From WSXY01 sp038325105 (lineage in GTDB: Bacteria; Actinomycetota; Coriobacteriia; Anaerosomatales; Anaerosomataceae), in the NCBI GenBank assembly GCA_038325105.1, contig JBBQIR010000055.1, forward strand, positions 1 to 16,475: a stretch of 16,475 nt of DNA, written 5' to 3'. This document shows, in pieces, positions 1 to 5,782 of the stretch. The translations under genes were made by a program, and so were the position numbers. The notes beneath the pieces are model-generated. The model saw only the letters and a list, made by a program, of their open reading frames with translations. It ran no database searches and was not told the DNA's origin. The first letter of the stretch is position 1; each line of letters begins with the position of its first letter.

Positions 1-47
1 CCCCACATCTAGGCCTATCGAGGAGCCTAGCACACAAGATATGGGGC
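1..47 (-). promoter_or_regulatory. Pair of NrdR-type boxes at the window edge
   Basis: On the minus strand positions 47-32 read GCCCCATATCTTGTGT, a close match to the NrdR box consensus acaCwAtATaTwGTgt (12 of 16, counting w as A/T). A weaker copy with core CTAGATGTGG lies at 15-1; its last base would fall outside the window. The two cores start 32 bp apart, about three helical turns, which is the usual NrdR tandem spacing. A weak promoter, TTGTAG (52-47) 17 bp from TAGGCT (29-24), would place box 1 in its spacer. Known: NrdR represses ribonucleotide reductase genes, and nrdR lies beyond the LysM gene next to lexA in Mycobacterium. Inference: a nrdR or nrd gene starts just left of the window, read leftward. 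Confidence 0.6.
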
Positions 48-105
48 TACAACGGAAACGTAGGCATAATTCAGAATGTTTCAGCCAACAGCATTGCGAG
101 TGGTG

Positions 106-483
106 TCAGCGACGTGCCAGAGCGGTCATTCCGGCGGCATCAGCGGGTACCTTCAGCACCTCGCCTGCGGCGATCACGCTACCCTCGAGGCCGTTGATCT
201 GTCGGATGATGCTGACCGTTTGCGCGGTTGTGCTGCCCTCGAGCGGGTGTGCCTTCGCAAGATCCCACAGCGTATCGTTCGGGGCTACTCTGACGGCGAC
301 GGTCTGTATCACTGCCGGTGTGGATGCGTTGATTGCGGGAAGCAGGGCGACGCACAGTGTCGCGATCACGGCACACGTGGCGATAAGCATCTCCGCCCGT
401 GAAAGACGCCCGGTCGCCCGATGGACTCGCGTGCGTCCATGAAGCTGCTGAGTGGAAACCGCCGTGCCTGCTGTCGCGTACAT
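106..483 (-). CDS. LysM-domain single-pass membrane protein, YneA/ChiZ-like SOS division inhibitor candidate
   Basis: A 125-residue protein with a basic N-terminal tail, one hydrophobic segment at about 32-52, and a LysM domain at about 62-113 (TVAVRVAPNDTLWDLAK, ending in VIAAGEVLKVP). The ATG has a GAGGAGGGG Shine-Dalgarno sequence about 8-10 nt upstream. It is divergent from lexA, and its promoter has one perfect LexA box in the spacer and a second at the start point. YneA of Bacillus and Rv2719c (ChiZ) of Mycobacterium share this architecture and position, and both are SOS-induced proteins that interfere with cell division. DivS of Corynebacterium is a positional analogue. By context this is probably the SOS division inhibitor: anchored in the membrane with LysM outside, binding peptidoglycan. 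No catalytic domain is visible. Its length fits YneA (about 100-110 aa). The domain call is strong; the division-inhibitor role is inferred. Confidence 0.85.
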   Translation of the reverse strand: MYATAGTAVSTQQLHGRTRVHRATGRLSRAEMLIATCAVIATLCVALLPAINASTPAVIQTVAVRVAPNDTLWDLAKAHPLEGSTTAQTVSIIRQINGLEGSVIAAGEVLKVPADAAGMTALARR

Positions 484-555
484 GGTACCCGCCCCTCCTC
501 GGTTGTGTCGTTGGGGAGATCGTATTCCCCCGCTCTGACATCACCCTCAGACAAC

Positions 556-569
556 CGAACATATGTTCT
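556..569. promoter_or_regulatory. LexA (SOS) box 1
   Basis: CGAACATATGTTCT matches the Gram-positive/actinobacterial LexA operator CGAAC-N4-GTTCG with one deviation at the last base. It sits just downstream of the predicted -10 of the LysM gene, around its expected start point, so a bound repressor would block that promoter. Confidence 0.88.
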
Positions 570-575
570 GTTGCA

Positions 576-604
576 ATAGTAAGCGAACAGATGTTCGTAT
601 GCAA
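576..604 (-). promoter_or_regulatory. Sigma-A-type promoter of the LysM gene
   Basis: On the minus strand the -35 TTGCAT (604-599) and the -10 TACTAT (581-576) are exactly 17 bp apart. LexA box 2 fills the spacer. The predicted start point is near 569, inside LexA box 1, which gives a leader of about 86 nt before the ATG at 483. Confidence 0.65.
584..597. promoter_or_regulatory. LexA (SOS) box 2
   Basis: CGAACAGATGTTCG is a perfect CGAAC-N4-GTTCG operator. Its centre is 28 bp from box 1 and 30 bp from box 3. It lies between the -35 and -10 of the leftward LysM promoter. Confidence 0.92.
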
Positions 605-613
605 GCGCCAAAT

Positions 614-627
614 CGAACGCATGTTTG
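614..627. promoter_or_regulatory. LexA (SOS) box 3
   Basis: CGAACGCATGTTTG has one mismatch in the right arm (GTTTG for GTTCG). It overlaps the first bases of the lexA -35 element, which suits autorepression of lexA. The weaker match fits the usual pattern in which lexA is only partly repressed by its own product. Confidence 0.75.
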
Positions 628-653
628 CACGTGGGGATTGTTCGTACTAGACT
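625..653 (+). promoter_or_regulatory. Sigma-A-type promoter of lexA
   Basis: The -35 TTGCAC (625-630) and the -10 TAGACT (648-653) are 17 bp apart, with LexA box 3 over the -35. The expected start point is near 660. The leader is short and carries the Shine-Dalgarno AGGGGG at 676-681, 5 nt before the ATG. Confidence 0.6.
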
Positions 654-686
654 GTCTGAGAAGCGCACGCAGCCGAGGGGGACCCG

Positions 687-1310
687 ATGGAATACCGGCA
701 CGAACTGACCAAGCGGCAGACCCAGATCCTCGATTTCATTCGCGCTGAGGTTCACCGCCGGGGCTTTCCCCCGTCAGTCCGTGAGATCGGAGAGGCTGTC
801 GGTCTCTCGTCGTCTTCGACCGTGCATTCGCATCTGGCGGCACTTGAGGCAAAGGGATTCATTCGACGTGACCCGAGCAAGCCTCGTGCCCTGGAAGTGC
901 TCGACTACCGTGACACCGACCGCGCCGTCGATCTAGGCTCCGTGTTTGCCGTGCCGATCGTCGGCTCGGTTGCTGCGGGTTCGCCGATTCTTGCTGCGGA
1001 GAACATCGAGTCGACGATGTCACTTCCGGCCGAACTCGCCGGTGAGTCGACCTTCATCCTCAGGGTCAAGGGCGACTCCATGATCGAAGCCGGGATACTC
1101 GACGGGGACTTCGTTGTGGTCAGGCAGCAGCAGACTGCTAACAACGGAGAGATCGTGGTTGCGATGATCGACGACGGCGCGACGGTGAAGCGTTTCTTCC
1201 GCGAAGCCGATCGTATCCGGTTGCAGCCCGAGAACTCGAGCATGGAGCCGATCTACGCCCGTGATGTCAGCATTCTCGGGAAGGTCGTCGCGCTGTTCCG
1301 GCGGATCTAG
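687..1310 (+). CDS. lexA: LexA, SOS transcriptional repressor
   Basis: A 207-residue LexA of normal length. The N-terminal winged helix-turn-helix (about 1-70, RQTQILDFIRAEVHRRGFPP then VREIGEAVGL and STVHSHLAALEAKGFI) binds the SOS box. The S24-type autoprotease follows: cleavage site Ala97-Gly98 in VAAGSP, nucleophile Ser131 in VKGDSMIEAG and general base Lys168 in GATVKRF. RecA filaments on single-stranded DNA trigger self-cleavage. Targets visible here are lexA itself (box 3), the LysM gene (boxes 1 and 2) and recA (box at 14569). The ATG is supported by a strong Shine-Dalgarno. Its TAG stop shares the palindrome CTAG with the stop of the convergent hflX gene. Confidence 0.98.
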   Translation: MEYRHELTKRQTQILDFIRAEVHRRGFPPSVREIGEAVGLSSSSTVHSHLAALEAKGFIRRDPSKPRALEVLDYRDTDRAVDLGSVFAVPIVGSVAAGSPILAAENIESTMSLPAELAGESTFILRVKGDSMIEAGILDGDFVVVRQQQTANNGEIVVAMIDDGATVKRFFREADRIRLQPENSSMEPIYARDVSILGKVVALFRRI

Positions 1311-2638
1311 GATCCGTTCGGCGCGTGTGGTGTCTCGAACTCCCGGAACTGGGCGGCCGTCTCTGCGCCTACCCTGAGGACGATTCTGGTCCCGTCGGCA
1401 ACGTGCTCCTCGCTGATGATGTGCCCCTTCTCGTGCGCAGTTTGCACCAGTTCACCGCGCGTGTACGGGATGAGGACTTCGAGCGTGATTTCCCCGCGTG
1501 CTGCCTCGGCAACGATTCTCGCCGTTAGTTCGTCGAGTCCCGTACCCACGAGCGCCGAGACAAACACCGCGTTTGGAGCGAGTTGCCTCAGGTGTGCGAG
1601 CGCTGCGGGTTCTGCGGCATCGGTCTTGTTGTAGACGTGCAGCTGCGGTCTGCCCGACGCGTCAATCTCGCCGAGGACCTCGGAGACGGCGGCGATCTGT
1701 TCACTGAGCTGTTCACTCGAGGCGTCAATCACGTGCAGGAGCAGGTCCGCTTCGCGCACTTCGTCCAGCGTTGACTTGAACGCCTCAACGAGCCCGTGCG
1801 GCAGCTTATTGATGAAGCCGACCGTGTCGGTGACGGTGACTCCCCTGCCCTCGGGAAGATCGAGCCTGCGTGTCGTCGCATCAAGGGTCGCGAACAACTT
1901 GTCTTCCACGAGGACGCCGGCATCGGTCAACGCGTTGAGCAGCGTCGACTTTCCGGCGTTCGTATAGCCGACGAGGGCCACTCGGTACACGCCTGATCGG
2001 GCGCGGGCATGTCTCTGAGTCTCACGGTTCCTGGCAACTTGCTTGAGCTCTCGCCTGACCTCCTGGATACGGCCTCGGGCAAGGCGGCGGTCGGTCTCCA
2101 GCTGTGTCTCGCCCGGGCCGCGCGTTCCGATGCCGAGAGCCCCGCCGGACGACGCCGCGGCCTGGCCGAAGTGGCGCCATAAGCCGCGCAGGCGTGGGAG
2201 CAGATACTCCATCTGCGCCAGTTCGACCTGGAGGCGACCCTCCCGGCTCTTCGCATGGAGCGCGAAGATGTCAAGGATGAGCGCCGTGCGGTCGAGTACC
2301 TTGAGACCGGGAAGCGACGCTTCGATGTTCGCCTGCTGTGAGGGAGTGAGGTCGTCGTCGAAGACCACAAGTGTGGCCTCTGTTTCGGCGGCCAGTTCAC
2401 CGATCTCCTCGACCTTGCCCTTGCCCACGAACGTTTTAGGGTGTGGGCGGTCGAGGCGCTGCGACACGGTGCCAACGATCTTTGCGCCGGCCGTGTCAGT
2501 CAGCCTGCCGAGCTCGGCGAGGTCATCCTCGAGCGTCCAGCCGGTGCCACGACCGCGGTCGACGCCGACAAGGACCGCCCTGTCGACGACGTCCCGTATG
2601 ACCTCATGCGGTGTGAATCGGTTTGGGTTCGTGCTCAT
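1307..2638 (-). CDS. hflX: GTPase HflX, ribosome-splitting factor
   Basis: A 443-residue HflX. The N-terminal nucleotide-binding domain (about 1-160) contains KTFVGKGKVEEI. A helical linker with the family motif GTRGPGETQLETDRR (171-185) precedes a Ras-like G domain: G1 GYTNAGKS (224-231), G3 DTVGF (271-275), G4 NKTD (337-340) and G5 SAL (361-363). A short C-terminal domain ends near FETPHAPNGS. Known: HflX binds the 50S subunit and splits stalled or hibernating 70S ribosomes, especially under heat stress. It is the last gene of the long minus-strand run. Its Shine-Dalgarno GAGGAGG overlaps the dapL stop but lies 17 nt from the ATG, with a small hairpin between. hflX also lies near lexA in other actinobacteria. 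Confidence 0.96.
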   Translation of the reverse strand: MSTNPNRFTPHEVIRDVVDRAVLVGVDRGRGTGWTLEDDLAELGRLTDTAGAKIVGTVSQRLDRPHPKTFVGKGKVEEIGELAAETEATLVVFDDDLTPSQQANIEASLPGLKVLDRTALILDIFALHAKSREGRLQVELAQMEYLLPRLRGLWRHFGQAAASSGGALGIGTRGPGETQLETDRRLARGRIQEVRRELKQVARNRETQRHARARSGVYRVALVGYTNAGKSTLLNALTDAGVLVEDKLFATLDATTRRLDLPEGRGVTVTDTVGFINKLPHGLVEAFKSTLDEVREADLLLHVIDASSEQLSEQIAAVSEVLGEIDASGRPQLHVYNKTDAAEPAALAHLRQLAPNAVFVSALVGTGLDELTARIVAEAARGEITLEVLIPYTRGELVQTAHEKGHIISEEHVADGTRIVLRVGAETAAQFREFETPHAPNGS

Positions 2639-2642
2639 GGTC

Positions 2643-2656
2643 GCGGCGCGTGCCGC
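2643..2656 (-). promoter_or_regulatory. Small hairpin between the hflX Shine-Dalgarno and ATG
   Basis: GCGGC-ACGC-GCCGC can form a 5-bp stem between the GAGGAGG at 2662-2656 and the hflX ATG at 2638. The linear spacing of 17 nt is too long for good initiation. Folding the hairpin would bring the two sites to within a few bases. This is an inference from the sequence only. Confidence 0.3.
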
Positions 2657-2660
2657 CTCC

Positions 2661-3818
2661 TCAGAGGGTGTTCTTGATCCGCTCGATAGCCTCTTCGAGG
2701 CGATCGTCGGGCGTTGTCAGGCTGATACGAACATACCCCTCGCCGCTCGGACCATACGCGGTGCCGCTCGCAACGATGACGTTCGCTTCGTCGAGGATCT
2801 TGGTGGCAAACTCCGCCGAGGTGTAGCCCTCGGGCACTTTGGCCCATACGTAGATCGTGGCTTTCGGGGTCGCAGCCTGGATGCCGATCTTGGCGAGTGC
2901 GTCCATCACGAGATCGCGGCGGCGCTGATACATCGCGTTGAGCTCAACGATCGAGTCCTGCGGGCCGGTGAGGGCTTCGATGGCAGCATCCTGAACGGCG
3001 GTGAAGACGCCGGAGTCGATATTGCTCTTGACCGTACCGAATGCCTTGAGCGCCTGGGCGTTGCCAACAGCGAACGCGACACGCCAGCCGGTCATGTTGT
3101 ACGCCTTCGAGCAGCTGAAGAGCTCGATGGCCACGTCCTTGGCGCCGGGGCGCTCGAGGAGGCTCGGCGGCTTGTAGCCGTCGAAACCGATCTCGGAGTA
3201 GGCATTGTCGTGAACGAGGAGCAGGTCATGCTCCTTGGCGAATGCAATCGCACGGTCGAAGTACTCCGGCGTGGCGATGGCCGAGGTCGGGTTGTTCGGA
3301 TACGACAGGAACATCATCTTGGCCTTGGCCAGGACGTCTGCCGGGGTGCTCTCGAAGTCAGCGAGGAAGCCGTTCTCCTCGGTCATGGGCATCCAGTGCG
3401 TGAGGCCGCCGGCGAGTATCCCGCCAGTGTGGTACACGGGGTAACCGCAGCCGGGAACGAGCGTGTAGTCGCCCTGGTCGACGAATGCGAGGAAGAGGTG
3501 TGCGATGCCTTCCTTGCTACCGATGAGCGCGAGCGTCTCGGTCTCGGGGTCGACATCGACGTCAAAGCGGTTCTTCATCCACGTTGAGGCGGCCTGGCGA
3601 TACGCCTTCGAGCCGACGTACGACGGGTATTGGTGGTTCTTGGGGTTGCGGATCGCCTTGGCCATCGCGTCAACGATGTGATCCGGGGTCGGTGTGTCGG
3701 GGTCACCGATGCCGAGTGAGATGACGTCGATACCCTGCGCCTGCTTCGCCTCCTTCTTCCGGTCGATCTCGGCGAACAGATACGGCGGGAGGCTGGCGAT
3801 TCGCTGGGCGGTCCTCAC
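2661..3818 (-). CDS. dapL: LL-diaminopimelate aminotransferase (PLP, class I/II)
   Basis: A 385-residue fold-type I aminotransferase. It starts with ASLPPYLFAEIDRKK and SLGIGDPDTPTPDHIVDAM (about 34-52), typical of the DapL group. PNNPT is at 174-178, HDNAYSEIGFDG (203-214) supplies the PLP-ring Asp and Tyr, the Schiff-base lysine is Lys238 in SCSKAYNMTGWR, and the substrate-carboxylate Arg is Arg364 in YVRIS. DapL converts tetrahydrodipicolinate directly to LL-diaminopimelate using glutamate, bypassing the succinylase and acetylase branches. The next upstream gene, dapF, encodes the following enzyme, which strongly supports this call over a general aspartate or alanine aminotransferase. The start is GTG, with AAGGGG 9 nt upstream. 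The 92-bp gap to dapF holds a hairpin, so it may also be separately controlled. Confidence 0.87.
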   Translation of the reverse strand: MRTAQRIASLPPYLFAEIDRKKEAKQAQGIDVISLGIGDPDTPTPDHIVDAMAKAIRNPKNHQYPSYVGSKAYRQAASTWMKNRFDVDVDPETETLALIGSKEGIAHLFLAFVDQGDYTLVPGCGYPVYHTGGILAGGLTHWMPMTEENGFLADFESTPADVLAKAKMMFLSYPNNPTSAIATPEYFDRAIAFAKEHDLLLVHDNAYSEIGFDGYKPPSLLERPGAKDVAIELFSCSKAYNMTGWRVAFAVGNAQALKAFGTVKSNIDSGVFTAVQDAAIEALTGPQDSIVELNAMYQRRRDLVMDALAKIGIQAATPKATIYVWAKVPEGYTSAEFATKILDEANVIVASGTAYGPSGEGYVRISLTTPDDRLEEAIERIKNTL

Positions 3819-3853
3819 AGTGGTGGTCCCCTTCGGTCAGAAACGGTCGGTCC

Positions 3854-3870
3854 GACGCCGAGAAGGCGTC
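3854..3870 (-). other. Stem-loop in the dapF-dapL gap
   Basis: GACGCC-GAGAA-GGCGTC forms a perfect 6-bp stem with a 5-nt loop. No T-run follows it on either strand, so an intrinsic terminator is not supported. It may be an RNA-stability or attenuation element between dapF and dapL. The rest of 3819-3910 shows no convincing promoter. Confidence 0.35.
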
Positions 3871-3910
3871 TCGTGTTCGGAACATGGTAGCAGAACAGGC
3901 GACGGGCGGC

Positions 3911-4798
3911 TTAGACGTCCGACGAGTCGCACTCAGCGTCCTCCTCGGGCAGAGCGATGGTGCCGGTGAAGACTTCGGCGGCAGAGCCGGTCATGTAGAC
4001 GTGGTCGTTCTCGTGCCAGCGGATGAGGAGATCCCCGCCGGGGAGTTCGATGGTGGCGCTTCTGCCGGTGCGGCAGCTGAGGACGCCGGCAACGAGTGTG
4101 GCGCACGCGCCGGTGCCGCACGCGAGGGTCTCGCCCACGCCGCGCTCCCAGACGCGAAGTCGAAGAGTTTCGGCATCTACGAACTGCGCGAACTCGACGT
4201 TGGTGGCTTTCGGGAATGCCGGATGGTTCTCGATGAGCGGTCCCACCTCGTCGACTGGCGCCGTGTCGACATCGTCGACCCATAGGATCGCGTGTGGGTT
4301 ACCCATGCTTACGGCGGTCACGTGAAAGGTGCCGAGGTCCGTCTCGAGCGGACAGTCGAAGACCAGATCGCCGCCGAACGTCGTAGGGATGAGCGCAGGA
4401 GTGAACACGGGCTCACCCATGTCGACCGTGGCGGTCTCGAGCATGCCGTCGGCGCTGCGCGTGAAGCGCACGGGGCGCAGGCCGCCGAGCGTCTGGATCA
4501 CGAGTTCGGTCGCGTCCGCATCCACGAGTCCGTGGTCGACCACATACTTGGCGAAGCAGCGGGCACCGTTTCCGCACATCTCGGCGAGGGTGCCGTCGGC
4601 GTTCATGTAGTGCATGTAGTAGTCGGCAGCGTCATCGGTGGCCGGTCTCACCATGATCACACCGTCGCCACCGATGCCGAAGTTGCGGTCGCAGAGCCAC
4701 GCCACAGCCTGGGACTCGATGTCCCATTCGTTTTCGAGGTCCTCGATGAACACGAAGTCGTTGCCGAGGCCGTTCATCTTGGTGAACGCGAGTTCCAC
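3911..4798 (-). CDS. dapF: Diaminopimelate epimerase
   Basis: A 295-residue DapF that interconverts LL- and meso-diaminopimelate for lysine and peptidoglycan synthesis, without a cofactor. It has the N-terminal signature FTKMNGLGNDFVFIE (5-19). The two catalytic cysteines are Cys75 in MCGNGARCFAKY and Cys227 in LACGTGACAT, one per pseudo-symmetric half. MGNPHAILWVDD (165-176) and ERGVGETLACGTG are also conserved. The length is slightly above the usual 275-285 because of an acidic tail (EEDAECDSSDV). The start is GTG, with AAAGGA 5 nt upstream. It lies between miaA and dapL, and miaA-dapF adjacency is common in actinobacteria. Confidence 0.97.
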   Translation of the reverse strand: MELAFTKMNGLGNDFVFIEDLENEWDIESQAVAWLCDRNFGIGGDGVIMVRPATDDAADYYMHYMNADGTLAEMCGNGARCFAKYVVDHGLVDADATELVIQTLGGLRPVRFTRSADGMLETATVDMGEPVFTPALIPTTFGGDLVFDCPLETDLGTFHVTAVSMGNPHAILWVDDVDTAPVDEVGPLIENHPAFPKATNVEFAQFVDAETLRLRVWERGVGETLACGTGACATLVAGVLSCRTGRSATIELPGGDLLIRWHENDHVYMTGSAAEVFTGTIALPEEDAECDSSDV

Positions 4799-4823
4799 GA
4801 TGGTCCTTTCGGTTCTGCTCCGG

Positions 4824-5780
4824 CTACGGTTGCCGAAACGACTGTACCTTGCATTCTATCAACTCGAGCGCACGCGCGGCCGATTCAGCCGACGAGAGAT
4901 CGGTGACGTCGAGCCACGTGATACGCGGATCGGCGCGAAACCAGGTAAGCTGCCGCTTCGCGTAGCGTCGGGTGGCGCGCTTGATGTCATCGATAGCCGG
5001 CTCGAGCGGGGCGCCTTCGAGGAGCACCGGCACGAGCTCCTTGTAGCCGATCGCCTGCGTGGCTGTGAGCGCGTCTGAGTACCCGGCGTGCATGAGCGCC
5101 TCAACCTCGCGCAGGAGCCCCGCAGCCACCATGCCGTCAACGCGTGCGTCGATGCGCGCATAGAGCGCCTGGCGCTCCATCGTCACTCCGATGAACGCGG
5201 TGTGAAAGATGCTCTGTCGGGTGGAGAACCGGTCGGCCTGCTCAGCGTACGAGGAGCCCTCCTCGGCCATTTCGAGGGCCCGGATGACGCGGCGAACGTT
5301 GTTGGGGTGAATCTGCGCGGCCGCAGCCGGGTCGATTTCCGAGAGGTGGGCATGCAGCGCCTCGGGGCCGAGCGCTTCTGCGAGATTCTCCAGGCGTGCG
5401 CGGCGCGGCGTTTCCCTGTCGCCGGCCGGGAACTCCCAGTCGTCGATGGCGGCCCGCACGTACATGCCGGTACCGCCGCACACGACGGGAGTCGCGTTTC
5501 GGTCGAGGATGTCGGCAATGGCCGCGCGGGCGTCGCGCTGGAAGAGCGCTGCCGAGTACGGTACGCCGGGATCGACGAGGTCGAGGCAGTGGTAGGGCAC
5601 GCGGCGATCGGTGACCGACGGCTTCGCGGTGCCGATGTCCATGCCGCGGTAGACCTGCATGGCATCTGCGCTCACGATTTCACCGCCGAGTTCGCCCGCG
5701 ACACGCTCAGCGAGCGAGGACTTTCCGACTGCGGTAGGACCGACAATCACGATGACCGGGGGTTGAGTCAGGTTCTCCAC
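4824..5780 (-). CDS. miaA: tRNA dimethylallyltransferase MiaA
   Basis: A 318-residue MiaA, which adds the dimethylallyl group to A37 of tRNAs reading UNN codons (i6A37). The P-loop GPTAVGKSS is at 14-22. DAMQVYRGMDIGTAKPS (39-55) includes the catalytic Asp and the prenyl-acceptor region. YHCLDLVDP (63-71), CGGTGMYVRA (101-110) and the C-terminal QAIGYKEL and KRATRRYAKRQLTWFR motifs are present. The GTG start lies 2 nt after the stop of the upstream fusion gene, with only a weak Shine-Dalgarno, so translational coupling is likely. MiaB, which methylthiolates the MiaA product, is encoded two genes upstream. Confidence 0.97.
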   Translation of the reverse strand: MENLTQPPVIVIVGPTAVGKSSLAERVAGELGGEIVSADAMQVYRGMDIGTAKPSVTDRRVPYHCLDLVDPGVPYSAALFQRDARAAIADILDRNATPVVCGGTGMYVRAAIDDWEFPAGDRETPRRARLENLAEALGPEALHAHLSEIDPAAAAQIHPNNVRRVIRALEMAEEGSSYAEQADRFSTRQSIFHTAFIGVTMERQALYARIDARVDGMVAAGLLREVEALMHAGYSDALTATQAIGYKELVPVLLEGAPLEPAIDDIKRATRRYAKRQLTWFRADPRITWLDVTDLSSAESAARALELIECKVQSFRQP

Positions 5781-5782
5781 GC

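Noticed and set aside
3875..3883. GTTCGGAAC palindrome upstream of dapL, as a possible LexA box
   Set aside because: The arms are in the reverse order (GTTC-GAAC) with a 1-bp centre. The LexA operator needs CGAAC-N4-GTTCG.
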